DNA of 64,000 nt. Origin: Arbacia lixula. Taxonomy: Eukaryota; Echinodermata; Echinoidea; Arbacioida; Arbaciidae. Position numbers and translations under genes: made by a program. The notes beneath the pieces are model-generated. The model was not told the DNA's origin, searched no databases, and saw nothing but the letters and a program-made list of their open reading frames with translations. Each line of letters begins with the position of its first letter. Position 1 is the first letter of the stretch. Below, one piece after another: positions 11,871 to 22,185 of this stretch. The stretch lies in assembly GCA_963669155.1 (NCBI GenBank), contig OZ022587.1, positions 23,627,074 through 23,691,073 of the forward strand, given 5' to 3'.

Positions 11871-12118
11871 GCGTCTTCATTGGCCTGAAAATTTCCCGAC
11901 CTCGGCATGTATCAGCGCGCACGAGGCATTGTTTACGCAGGGAGTTGGGAGCACACAACTCCCTGGTTTACGTTAGTTTTTTATACGTGCGTGAATGCGA
12001 GCTCACAACTGAAACCACGCGGTCGTGGCCTGTTCCCGTCGCACACTGCGCATGTGCGAACATCGGGATAATTATGCATCCCGAGTTTCGAGCTTACGTT
12101 TCGAGCTAATGAAGACGC
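11871..12118. mobile_element. Short inverted-repeat element (MITE-like)
   Basis: GCGTCTTCATTGGCC at the left edge is mirrored by TAATGAAGACGC at the right. The centre has a stem of eight pairs, GGGAGTTG (11,940) against CAACTCCC (11,956). TGAAGACGCGATTTGCATC recurs at about 15,915 beside element C, so this end sequence is dispersed. Terminal identity is short and target duplication is unclear. Confidence 0.35.
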
Positions 12119-12137
12119 AATTGCAACTTCAGATTGC

Positions 12138-12210
12138 AAACAGGATCTTGAATTAAGATACCCACGTTAATGATAATCAAGTGTTCTCTTTGTTGTTAGT
12201 AAGAACCTCC
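12138..12210. repeat. Direct repeat also at 15,143-15,214
   Basis: CAGGATCTTGAATTAAGATA onward, through TTAATGATAATCAAGTGTT to AGTAAGAACCTCC, is repeated almost exactly at 15,143-15,214. A weaker partial copy lies at about 14,660-14,690. The two good copies bracket the 12,327-14,603 element, so the element and its surroundings may sit inside an older duplicated sequence. Confidence 0.75.
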
Positions 12211-12326
12211 TAGTCCGGGAGCCCAGAAGATTTATTCATGTGAAAAGGGCCGGAACAACTGACCCCATAGGTCGAAAGGATATAGCCTGGACATCACAAA
12301 AATGTTTTTCTGGCAAGGTGTACCCG

Positions 12327-14603
12327 ATGCTTTTCCCCCCAAATCACCACAAATGTGACGTCACTACCGGAAAGCCCTTTTTTCCAAAATGGTTGGAACA
12401 TATACATGGTACCATCTAGCAATAATTTGGAATGTAGGCACGGTCCCGTAATGTGGCCCCGTAATCCTTACGACGAGCAGGATTAACAGGGCACCCACAT
12501 GTGGTCAATGGTGTAAACGAAGCATGTCAAAATGATACATGTACCTGCAAAATTTCAACACCAAAACAGACATGGCCGCTGCACGCCTTAGTCGTCGATG
12601 CCGCCGGAAAACACATGAGCTATTGCGCCCATACCATGCAGGCAACTGAGTTAAAAATTGGGGTTACTATCATTACGGGCCGTTATCATTGTGGAACCAT
12701 TCTTCCGTCACCACTGGGTCTGATCATATACTTTGGTACTTTTGGAGGGAAGGTCATGGTCATGCTCCGCTACATTATTGATCCGGAGATGACCATAGGA
12801 GTGACAATATGTATCATCCATTATGTTTTGAAAAGCGGAACAAAAACGAAAGACATCAAAACAAATTAAAATGAAATGTGTGGTAAGGTTCTTGGATTAC
12901 AATGAATACCAATGAATACCAATGAATTTTAAAAAGTTTCAATCAAAGAATAACACGTATCCAAAATATACGCGTTTATTGTTTATAGAACTACACAGTA
13001 TTTTGTCGGATTTTACGCTCGTATTTCCAAAAAGTGACATTTTGTTATTGGTCAGTGGATGACTATAAGCGTGATAATATGTAACATCATTATATGTTTT
13101 GAAAAGTGGAAGGAATGCCGAAATCACCAGAACATTGTATGTATTGTACAACAACAGAGCTACATAATAAAGTCTGAGGAACTTACATGAACGGCTCTCA
13201 GGACTATTCTGTTTCATTGAGTAATTCAACTACATGTATACTGCTGGACTATATTCACCACCCATGATCCCAACACAACAACATGTCGAAAAGTAATATG
13301 TTGTATGGTTCTTGATGTACAAGGATGTAAAAAGTTTAAACCGAAAAGTAACACGCACACAGGATATACACATATCCAGTCAATACGCAATATTTTGTCC
13401 GATTTCACTCAATTCTTCCAAAATACTCCGTGACATTATTGATCCGGAGATGACCATTGGTGTGACAATATGTAACATCCATATATGTTTTGAAAAGCGG
13501 AACAAAAGCCAAAAACATCAGGACAAATTGAAAGGAAATGTGTGATACGGTTCTTGGATTACAATGATTTTAAAAAGTTTCAACCGAAGAGTAACACGGA
13601 TCCAAAATTTTACGCATTTATAGAACAAACGCGTATTCTGTCGGATTTTACGCACGTTCTTCCAAAATGTGACATCATGTCATTGGTCAGTAGATGACTA
13701 TAAGCGTGATAATATGTAACATCAATATATGTTTTGAAAGGTGGAAGGAATGCCGAAATCACTAGAACGTGTCGGAAAGTAATATGTTGTGTGGTTCTTG
13801 AAGTACAAGGATCTAAACAGTTTCAACCGAAATGTAACAGGTATACGGAATATACACGTATTGAGCTAATACGCAACATTTTGTCCGATTTCACGCAATT
13901 CTTCCAAAATGCTCCGTTACACTTTTGGTCAGGAGATGACCATAGGTGTGACAATATGTAACATCCATATATGTTTTGAAAAGCGGAAGAAATGCCAAGA
14001 ACATTAGGCTGACTTGAAAGGAAATGTGGGGTATGGTTCTTGGATTACAAGGATTTGAAACGCTTCAACCAAAAAGTAGCACGTATCCAGTATATACGCG
14101 TATATAGGACATACGCAGTATTTTGTCCGAGACTTTACGTGCATTCTACCAAAACGTTACGCTCTATTATTGGTCAGGAGATGACCATTAGCGTAAGCAA
14201 ATGTCCCATTCTTATATGTTTTGAAAAGCTTGAGAGATGCCAAACACAGCAAACTAAGTTTGAAATAAATATTTGGAATGGTTTGTGAACTACAAGAATT
14301 GAAAAAGTTTTAACCGAAAAAGAGCACAAAAACGAACAAAAGTGTTGCATTTTGCTGACGTCGTCGCGATATATCGTCGTCGTCGACGTCACCCACATAG
14401 GTGTCATTGCCAAAACAAGTCAATGGTGATGTTGCACATTTACCAGGCAACCAAACTATACCAATCCAGTTTGACAATTGGGCATAAAAAAATGTGTGTT
14501 AACACCTTTGCTTTGATGGTACCATGTATATATTCTAACCATTTAAAAAAAAATGCTTTCCGGTAGTGACGTCACATTTGTGGTGATTTGGGAGGAAAAG
14601 CAT
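12327..14603. mobile_element. Inverted-repeat transposon enclosing a 243-bp satellite
   Basis: Terminal inverted repeats of about 87 bp lie at 12,330-12,416 and 14,515-14,600. Both carry ATGCTTTTCC at the outer end, a TGACGTCA palindrome, CTACCGGAAAGC and GGTACCATC. Outside them the sequences diverge. No transposase frame is seen, so the element is non-autonomous. Its interior (about 12,760-14,300) is a tandem array of ~243-bp units. Superfamily not assignable: no convincing target duplication was found. Confidence 0.75.
12760..14300. repeat. ~243-bp satellite inside the transposon
   Basis: GGTTCTTGGATTACAA-like starts fall near 12,889, 13,306, 13,551, 13,792, 14,034 and 14,281, giving periods of about 241-246 bp. 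The first gap is longer (417 bp) because about 175 bp of other sequence (13,133-13,300) interrupts it. Each unit includes AAAAAGTTTCAACCGAAAAG, ATTTTGTCCGATTT, GGTCAGGAGATGACCATA and CATATATGTTTTGAAAAGCGG. The several short frames here are read out of this repeat. Confidence 0.85.
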
Positions 14604-14880
14604 GCGTGCATATAAAGCGGCGGAAGACTTTGAACAGAATTGTTAACTTGCCGAATAAACAGAATCTTGGATTAAAATACCCTTCTGAAATAAAAACCCG
14701 GAAACGTTCGTTGATTACAAGAATCTGCAATAATTTATGTCCAAATTTTAAAAAGATAATCGAGCTCTACCGGCAGCCTACCGGACATTCAGAATGGTTA
14801 GGAACGATAGCAACAGGGGTCGCGTATGTTCAAAACAAGGAAATCGCTCCCCGAAGGTGGGGGGACATGTTTTTCATCAA
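14604..14880. other. Spacer, no gene recognised
   Basis: Includes a partial copy of the 12,138/15,143 direct repeat at about 14,650-14,690 and otherwise unremarkable sequence. Confidence 0.5.
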
Positions 14881-15060
14881 GAAGTCGCTGAGCGGGGGTG
14901 GGGGGGGGGGGGTGGGGGGGGGTGGGGTGATGATGATGATATTTTAGGGGTAGAGGACCTAAAATAGTGTGTGGGGGGGGAATTTGATATTGTGTCCCCC
15001 CCCCTTCGAAATGGTGGGGGGGGGGGGGGGGGACGCGTCCCCCCCGGGATTTCCGCCCAT
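14880..15060. repeat. G-run/C-run low-complexity repeat
   Basis: Alternating long G and C runs: G-runs around 14,895-14,930, 14,972-14,981 and 15,015-15,032; C-runs around 14,996-15,004 and 15,039-15,047. GGACGCGTCC is a palindrome next to them. GGGATTTCCGCCCATGG at the right end looks like an interspersed-repeat terminus. G-quadruplex or i-motif formation is plausible. Proline/glycine-rich frames here are artefacts. Confidence 0.6.
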
Positions 15061-15142
15061 GGTTGAAAAGCCCGCTTGTTGTGGCAGGACACTGTAAATA
15101 GTGAATAAACCTCATAACAATTTAAAAGAACAACTTGCCGAA

Positions 15143-15214
15143 AACAGGATCTTGAATTAAAATACCCACGTTAATGATAATCAAGTGTTTTCTTTGTTGT
15201 TAGTAAGAACCTCC
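15143..15214. repeat. Direct repeat, second copy
   Basis: Nearly identical to 12,138-12,210, with G-to-A and C-to-T differences only. See that entry for context. Confidence 0.75.
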
Positions 15215-15610
15215 CCATCTTCGTTTCTATTGTTTTACTCTCCGATCGATAGTGCAGAGCAGGCGCAGTGCATTTCAAATCTCGCGGCCACTTACTTCGT
15301 CCATGGACCCTACCACGAATATCCATGCTTCGTCTAAGTTATGTACGATAAATATTCATTTTGATTAATAATAGAAAAAATATACCGCTACAAATGCACA
15401 CAAAAATGTATTTACTATCCTAACATATTTTATTTCATCGAGAAATATTCTTTATTGTGTCTTTTAAAATATTTTGCCTCAATATTTTCTATAGCACTGA
15501 TCTCAGTGTTCCATAGGCATAACGATGAGTTTCGAGTTACAGCCTGCTATGTAGCTGCATGTACGAAGCCCCAAACCGGACATTTTTGACAACGAAAAAA
15601 AAAAAAAATA

Positions 15611-15782
15611 GTACGTACGTACGTAGTATTATTACGTACGTACGTAGTATTATCACGTACGTACGTAGTATTATCACGTACGTACGTAGTATTATCACGT
15701 ACGTACGTAGTATTTATTACGTACGTACGTAATATTTATTACGTACGTACGTAGTATTATTACGTACGTACGTAGTATTACC
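15611..15782. repeat. 21-bp ACGTACGTACGT array, left arm of element C
   Basis: About eight units of ACGTACGTACGTAGTATTATC. ACGTACGTACGT is self-complementary, so every unit can form a cruciform arm. The array in the right arm (20,813-21,032) is its reverse complement. Confidence 0.9.
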
Positions 15783-16692
15783 AGGTACCGCGCGCCGCGG
15801 CCATGCGCCAGGCCAGCGCAGCCGGCCGGTATCCTGCGCCCACTTTGTGCCTGACATAGTAACTTACGCCAGTCCCTCCGAAGATGGATAATTTCCAATA
15901 TACTTGAACGAGTTATGAAGACGCGATTTGCATCTTATTTGTATAGATTAGATGGAATTTTACGAGTATTATTTGTGCAAAAAAAAAAATGCACAAGCGC
16001 CGCATGAAGAGTGGTATTGTCATAGGTCTATATTGATTAAAAATCAATTTAGCATAAACTTATGACCGCGAGGGGACTAATGCGATGAAAGATGAAAGGG
16101 GGTAAACAACCTCGTAATCCTATTCATTAATGGCTGCGTTCTTCTTGTGATTACTTTTTTTTCCCAGAAGCACGTAGAATTAAACAAAGTTGTATGGCTT
16201 TAGCACACGTACGGAGGCTTACATTACTCCCATTCTTTACACATCAATCAAAATGATTGTGAACGTCACGTTTGCTTCGTGACTTGTCCCACGCGCCCGT
16301 CTTATAAAAAGCTGCGGTTGATTTAAATCCATCGCAATTCCAATGCCATATCTCTAATAGACTGATTTATTACGATCTTTACTTATGTACATGTATAACT
16401 TGAATACAACCGAGAGAACCCACTTCGGCGCGATTTACTTAGATGGCGCCCTTCACAATTTATGCTACAGACATACTACAGTTAACGAACTGAAGACTAT
16501 ACATTACGATGCAAAAATTACAAGTTGAGCAAGTCTGCGTGAGGTTGGGGCCGCCGCGAGGGGGTTTAGGTTGCTTGCGTGTGACGAAATCACATTGCTC
16601 ATTCCCCCAAAACACACACACCAACAACAACATAAACAACAACAAAACAAGAAAAAAAACAAGAAAGAAAGACACTAAAAAGAAAAAAAAAA
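15783..16692. other. Interior of element C, no gene recognised
   Basis: Starts with a GC-rich segment (GGTACCGCGCGCCGCGG). TTATGAAGACGCGATTTGCA near 15,911 resembles the end of the 11,871-12,118 element. No coding frame has support. Confidence 0.4.
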
Positions 16693-16696
16693 GCTA

Positions 16697-16731
<35 letters not shown>

Positions 16732-16925
16732 AGAAGAAGAAGAAGAAGAAGAAGAAGAAGAAGAAGAAGAAGAAGAAAAAGAAGAAGAAGAAGAAGAAAA
16801 AGAAGAAGAAGAAGAAGAAGAAGAAGAAGAAGAAGAAGACAAAGACGACGACGAAGAAGAAGAAGAAGAAGAAGAAGAAGAAGAAGAAGAAGAAGAAGAA
16901 AAAGACGACGACGAAGAAGAAGAAT
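16693..16925. repeat. (GAA)n polypurine tract
   Basis: About 230 bp of GAA/AAG triplets with a few GAC interruptions (AAAGACGACGACGAAG twice, near 16,840 and 16,902). Long GAA/TTC runs are known to adopt triplex (H-DNA) structure. The lysine/glutamate frame is an artefact. Confidence 0.9.
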
Positions 16926-18400
16926 GATGGTGAGACTAATCTTTTCAGTCTAAAGGTGGAGTTGTGATTGTGTTGTTTTGCAATATAAGGCTAAAGAAGG
17001 ACTATTATAAATCAACATCTATCTTGATGACTTTCTTTCTTGAACATCCTGTACATGATGTTAGGCCTAATCATGATTTCGAGAAGAAAAACAAATCTCC
17101 ACTCTATACACCATGCTGTTTACATGAAGTCTTCTCTGGCGTGTTTAATCCCCTTAAAATTTAGTTCCTTTAAATGTATTTTTAAAAAATGGTTATAATA
17201 TCGATTTTGAAGACAGGGTAGCCTATTCGAAGAAGTCATGAAACTCGATCGGCATGAATCAAAAGTATATACTGTATACCTTAACCATAATATCACCGTC
17301 GTATAGCTTCATGAACCATTATTGAAAAGTGAAAAACTCTCCATGTTTTTTAAACGCCCCGACCATAGCAGACAAACTCTACATTATCTTATGTGATATA
17401 GTCCTTTTATCACTTCCCCACCCAAATAATGTTCCCACGTTAATGACCACTTTCCAGAAGCCGAATTGCCCTCATTAAAGATTGTCCGTCCCTTTTGCAA
17501 GCTTAAAATTTGAAATCGTCTATCACGATCGTAAATTGAAGAAAGTGTGATTCAAGACCATTTCTAAGAATATAGCATATTGAAGCTTTCTGTATATGTA
17601 AACAAATTCAGCCGTTAAATTTCAAACCGACTTTTTTCGTACTACGAAAAAAGTATTAGTCTTTGTTACAGTATCTATGTGGTTATTATGCATGTGTGAA
17701 ATCCTAATTTTATGAATAATTACCAAACTTTGGAGATGATTCCTTCTATAGAATATTTTTCTTTTCATAATGCGTTTTATAATTAAATTAACAGATTAAT
17801 CAATAAAGCAGATATGTCAACACAAACTGCTAAGAGCCTGAGGTAAAGACTATTAATCAGACGTTGTTTACGTGCATTATTTGAATTTTACCCTACGTAT
17901 CAGTTTCAAATTGTAAATATAGAGCTTGCTAACACTTCTCTATATGTTTTGCCAATGTTTCGATGGTTTTGTGGTGATCTGAAAAAGGGACTGGCTGTCT
18001 TTAAGGTTATAGCTGACTTTCGACTAGGGATAGTCTGAATAACATTTACTGTAATTTAGGATGACGTAGGTATAGGTCCATTTTCTGTGAAATCATCATG
18101 CATCCAAGAAACTGACCTTCTGTATGAATTTCACTATAATCATTTACTTCAAAGTTGAGACAGAAGGAGTATTTAGAGAGCTCATCAGAGAGTTCGATGC
18201 AGTACGTTATTTCAGGAGTTATTTCCCGAGTTATTTCAGGATCGAGATTCCTTCATCCGGGAGTCATCAGAGTTGTTCGAGTATTATACTACAACGTACA
18301 TACCTCGAGTCCACGAGTCCTATATAGCCCCTTCAAGTTCAACTCAGAATTAAGCAATCTATAGAATTTATTATGTAGTCGATCCCACACACAACAACCC
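16926..18400. other. Non-coding interior of element C
   Basis: No gene recognised. It contains a perfect 12-bp-stem palindrome at 17,630-17,654 and a short TTATTTCAGGAG/GTTATTTCCCGA duplication near 18,208-18,240. Frames at 16,964-17,164 and 18,124-18,364 have no domain or codon support. Confidence 0.45.
17630..17654. repeat. Perfect palindrome
   Basis: ACTTTTTTCGTA, one C, then TACGAAAAAAGT. The stem is 12 perfect pairs with a one-base centre. It could be a head-to-head junction of short inverted termini; no element around it was identified. Confidence 0.85.
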
Positions 18401-18421
18401 CCCAGGTCGAAATTCCCATAG

Positions 18422-19475
18422 AAACCAGTAGAAACCAGTAGAGACCGTCTACTGGTTTCTACTGGTCCAGTAGAGTCTACTGGTCTGAAGAGGAACTACG
18501 AAATCAAACCAGTAGAAACCAGTAGAAACCAGTAGAGTCTAATGTGTTGAAGACCAGTAGAAACCAATAGAAACCCGTGAGATCTAATGGTTTGAGAAGA
18601 AGTGTGAAAAAAACAAAGTCAAACCAGTAGAAACCATTAGAGACCAGTGGATTCTAATGGTATTGAAGACCAGTAGAAACCATTAGAATCCACTGGTCTC
18701 TAATGGTTTCTACTGGTTTGACTTTGTTTTTTTCACACTCCTTCTCAACCATTAGATCTCACTGGTTTCTATTGGTTTCTACTGGTCTTCAATACCATTA
18801 GAATCCACTGGTCTCTAATGGTTTCTACTGGTTTGACTTTGTTTTTTTTACACTCCTTTTCAAACCATTAAATCTCACTGGTTTCTATTGGTTTCTACTG
18901 GTCTTCAATACCATTTGAATCCACTGGTCTCTAATGGTTTCTACTGGTTTGACTTTGTTTTTTTCACACTAATAGAAACTAGTGAGATATAATGTTTTGA
19001 AAAGGAGTGTGAAAAATTCAAAGTCTAACCAGGAGAAACCATTAGAGACCAGTGAATTCTACTGGTGGAGACCAGTATAAACCAATAGAAACCAGTAAGA
19101 CCTAATGGTTTGAAAAGGAGTGTCAAAAATTAAAAGTCAAACCAGTAGAAACCAATAGAAACCAGTGAGATCTAATGGTTTGAAAAGGAGTGTGAAAAAT
19201 ACAAAGTCAAACCAGTAGAAACCACTAGAGACCAGTGAATTCTCGTGGTATTGGAGATCAGTAGAAACAAATAGAAACTAGTGAGATATAATCTTTGGAA
19301 AAGGAGTATGAAAAATACAAAGTCAAACCAGTATAAACCAATAGAAACCAGTGAGATCTAATGGTTTGAAAAGGAGTGTGAAAAATACTAAGTCAAACCA
19401 GTAGAAACCATTAGAGACCAGTGAATTCTACTGGTAATGGAGACCAGTAGAAACCAATAGAAACCAATAGAAATA
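18422..19475. repeat. Left array of element B with internal inversions
   Basis: Decamers AAACCAGTAG and variants (ACCATTAGAG, ACCAATAGAA, ACCAGTGAGA) are organised into a higher unit of about 120 bp that includes GGAGTGTGAAAAA and CAAAGTCAAACC. Orientation flips at about 18,670 and back at about 18,970: 18,422-18,665 and 18,970-19,475 read one way, 18,670-18,968 the other. The array is therefore itself a nested palindrome. Confidence 0.85.
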
Positions 19476-19539
19476 GAGATGCTCATGAATATTCATGCAT
19501 GTATTTACGTGTCCTAATTTTGTACTTTTAAATAGATAA

Positions 19540-19800
19540 CCTCCACCTAACCAGATAAAAGGAATTTTACCAAGTAATGATTTCAAGTTTAAACATAAAA
19601 TAGTGAATGTCACCTACTTAAGTGAAGACAATAATGATAACAACAACAAAAATGATCTTCTTAAATGTAAGTTAGAGTAACCAATATCTTATGAACCTTA
19701 TAATCGTACTGCTATATATATGAAAGTCTGTGAAGAAAAGAGTAGGAATTAGGATAGGTATAGGATAGAATAGGAATAATCATAGGATAAGATAGGATTA
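19540..19800. repeat. Inner domain of element B, shared with element A
   Basis: Matches 4,440-4,660: ACAATAATGATAACAACAAC-like start, TAACCAATATCTTATGAACC, a TATATATATGAAAG stretch and GGATAGGTATAGGATAGAAT. This is the only similarity between the two elements apart from overall design. Confidence 0.6.
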
Positions 19801-19889
19801 GGTTAAAACAATAAGGAAATATGCCATAATTTAGATTATCATATGCTAGATTTAAATCAATATTTCATCAATATTTTTAATTTTGATTC

Positions 19890-20490
19890 CTATTGGCCTC
19901 CTGATGGCTCCAGTAGGTATTCTACTAGTTTCTACTGGTATTCTGATGGATCCAGGAGAAATTGCTTCTGGTTTCTACTGGCACTCTACTGGTATTTTTC
20001 TAATGGTTTCTACTGGAAATCATTTCACTTTCCATATTCAAACCAGCAGAAAAATTCCAGTAGAAACCAGTAGGAAGCTCTATTGGATCCAGTAGAGATT
20101 CCTACTGGTTTCTACTGGTCTTCTACTGGTCTTCTATTGGATCCAGTAGAGATTTCTACTGGTTTCTACTGGTATTCTACTGGCATTTTTCTAATGGTTT
20201 CTACTGGAAATCATTTCACTTTCCATATTCAAACCAGTAGAAAATTCCAGTAGAAACCAGTAGGAAGCTCTATTGGATCCAGTAGAGATTCCTACTGGTT
20301 TCTACTGGTCTTCTATTGGATCCAGTAGAGATTCCTACTGGTTTCCACTGGTATTCTACTGGTTTCTACTGGCATTTTTCTAATGGTTTCTACTGGAAAT
20401 CATTTCACTTTCCATATTCAAACCAGTAGAAAATTTCCAGTAGAAACCAGTAGATATTCTAATGGTTTTTCTCTACTGGTTTCTACTGGT
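19890..20490. repeat. Right array of element B, ~190-bp higher-order units
   Basis: AATGGTTTCTACTGGAAATC starts recur near 20,002, 20,192 and 20,381, so units are 189-190 bp and there are three. Each contains a palindromic GGATCCAGTAGAG and several TTTCTACTGG decamers. The higher-order structure differs from that of the left array. Confidence 0.85.
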
Positions 20491-20619
20491 TTTTCGTCCT
20501 GGGCCAACAATTGACAATCGTATGGTCCCTGCATGGACAATTTTGGACGACCCGTCGAGCAAAATTAACCCCTAGCTCGAAATCTAACGATCACTAGAAG
20601 TTTTTTTTACTGGTGAAAA

Positions 20620-20643
20620 ATCAGAGAAAGAGAACAGACGAAC

Positions 20644-20674
<31 letters not shown>

Positions 20675-20675
20675 A

Positions 20676-20721
<46 letters not shown>

Positions 20722-20795
20722 AAGAGAGAGAGAGAGAGGGAGAGAGAGAGAGAGAGAAAGAGCTGGAGAGGGATGGAGAGGGGGGGGGGGGGCTT
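20620..20795. repeat. (GA)n microsatellite with G-runs
   Basis: AGAGAG runs with interspersed GGGGGG and AAAG, ending in a run of about 14 G near 20,785. It lies between element B and the right arm of element C. Confidence 0.9.
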
Positions 20796-20812
20796 GTCTT
20801 AATACATGTTTA

Positions 20813-21032
20813 CTACGTACGTACGTGATAATACTAGTTACTACGTACGTACGTGATAATACTACGTACGTACGTGATAATACTACGTACGTACGTGATA
20901 CTACGTACGTACGTGATAATACTAGTTACTACGTACGTACGTGATAATACTACGTACGTACGTGATAATACCACGTACGTACGTGATAATACCACGTACG
21001 TACGTGATAATACTACGTACGTACGTAATATT
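20813..21032. repeat. 21-bp ACGTACGTACGT array, right arm of element C
   Basis: About nine units of ACGTACGTACGTGATAATACT, the reverse complement of the left array, followed by a T-tract and the mirrored 33-bp tip. Two units carry an extra TAGT insertion (near 20,834 and 20,924), evidence of duplication inside the array. Confidence 0.9.
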
Positions 21033-21377
21033 TTTTTTTTTTTTCGTTGTCGAAAATGTCCGGTTTGGGGCTTCGTATGCATGCTCGCGAGCACTGCATA
21101 ACGCGTATCATGGATTGGTCTGGGCATGCATGGGCGGAGGGCGCGCGCGAGGGCCGGGCTGGCCGGGGGATCCGGGGTATTATTCATCACAACAATAAAA
21201 CCGAACGCGGGATGGGGAGACTCACAAAAAAAAGGACATCGGGATTTCATTCAGATCCTGCTTTTTGTTTCGTAAGGTCTTTTACAAGTTTCATACAATT
21301 GGAGAATATGTTGATATGAAATGTATTGCGTCATGCAGCTAGAAAGCGGGCTTTTCACGCCGAGAGGTAGGAAAAGA

Positions 21378-21575
21378 TGAGTGTGTGAGAAAAAAGAAGG
21401 GGGAGATAAATATCTCGCCAAGTTGACATATAATTTTTTATAAGTCGACTTGGCAAAGCTAAAATATCTCGCCATGTTATAACTTTATCTAAGTCAACTT
21501 CGCAAGATAACGTTTCTCACCATGTCGACATATGTCGACATGGCGAGATAAAGTATCTCACCAAGTCGTACCTAG
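21378..21575. repeat. Palindromic TATCTCGCCA-type repeat
   Basis: Several copies of a ~40-bp motif: TATCTCGCCAAGTTGAC, ATATCTCGCCATGTTATA, TCTCACCATGTCGACAT, and inverted copies such as ATGTCGACATGGCGAGATA. A perfect 22-bp palindrome of two CATGTCGACAT half-sites sits at about 21,520-21,541. Probably part of an interspersed repeat; family not identified. Confidence 0.6.
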
Positions 21576-22182
21576 TACAGTAGTAAATTGCGATAATAAT
21601 ATTATTGTTATCCAAATCGTTCGAGCACGTGGCCGTGGAAGTTGATCGCTACTCGGTCGCCATGCGTGCGAGACGACGCGGCGCACTGGCTAGCTGTACG
21701 TCGTTTCGAACTTTGGTCCGTGCTATACCATGTTTCGCTCCGGACATCAAAGAACGCCTTTCGTTGACATGCTTTTAAATTAAGAAATAATTAGAAGTCG
21801 AACACTAGTACTACACGTGGAACTATCCCGGGAACTATAGTACAGGCACATGTTTCATCTTCATTCGAGAGCAAGCTCCGCCGCGGAATTGAAGTCTAGT
21901 GGCCACGGGAATCGTAGAAATTGCATCTGCGAATTCTGATAGACATGATACGGGGGCAGCGATAGATCATTTAGCTCATTTATAGCTGCAGTTGCCGCCA
22001 GCTAGCTTGCAGTGAGCTGCCGCTAGCTGCAGCGGGCCGGGGATTAAAGCTATAATCCGACCGATTAAGAAGTATGGCAGCGAGCGGCAGCGGGCACAGG
22101 GGGAGCTGCGAGAGCGGATGTGAGTTCTATTTTGCTTTAATTATCGCAGCTAGCTGCCGCTGGCTGACGCTATTATCCCGTC
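21576..22182. other. Non-coding, GC-richer segment
   Basis: No gene recognised. Near 21,985-22,165 there are repeated, partly inverted GCTAGCTGC/GCAGCTAGC motifs (AGCTGCAGTTGCCGCC, GCTGCCGCTAGCTGCAGC, GCAGCTAGCTGCCGC), suggesting another short inverted-repeat element without definable ends. Confidence 0.4.
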
Positions 22183-22185
22183 TTA

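Larger units (their letters stand above)
18401..20503. mobile_element. Element B: foldback/TU-like element of CCAGTAGAAA repeats
   Basis: The left tip CCCAGGTCGAAA is mirrored by TTTCGTCCTGGG at the right. Next to both tips are arrays of ACCAGTAGAA-type decamers in opposite orientation (CCAGTAG on the left, CTACTGG on the right). The middle (about 19,480-19,860) is non-repetitive and contains the domain shared with element A. There is no coding sequence. Short matching tips, array arms and a unique centre fit a foldback-type element. The target duplication is not clear. Confidence 0.6.
15561..21078. mobile_element. Element C: 5.5-kb inverted-repeat composite
   Basis: The outer 33 bp at 15,562-15,594 (TACGAAGCCCCAAACCGG and on) are matched in inverted form at 21,045-21,077, with about one mismatch. 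Both are followed inward by a 12-16-base A (or T) tract and then by tandem 21-bp units containing ACGTACGTACGT. Each end is thus a three-part arm: unique tip, A-tract, 21-bp array. The interior holds a GAA tract, unassigned DNA and element B. It may be a large foldback transposon into which B inserted, or two copies of one small element in opposite orientation. No coding sequence and no clear target duplication are seen. Confidence 0.6.
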
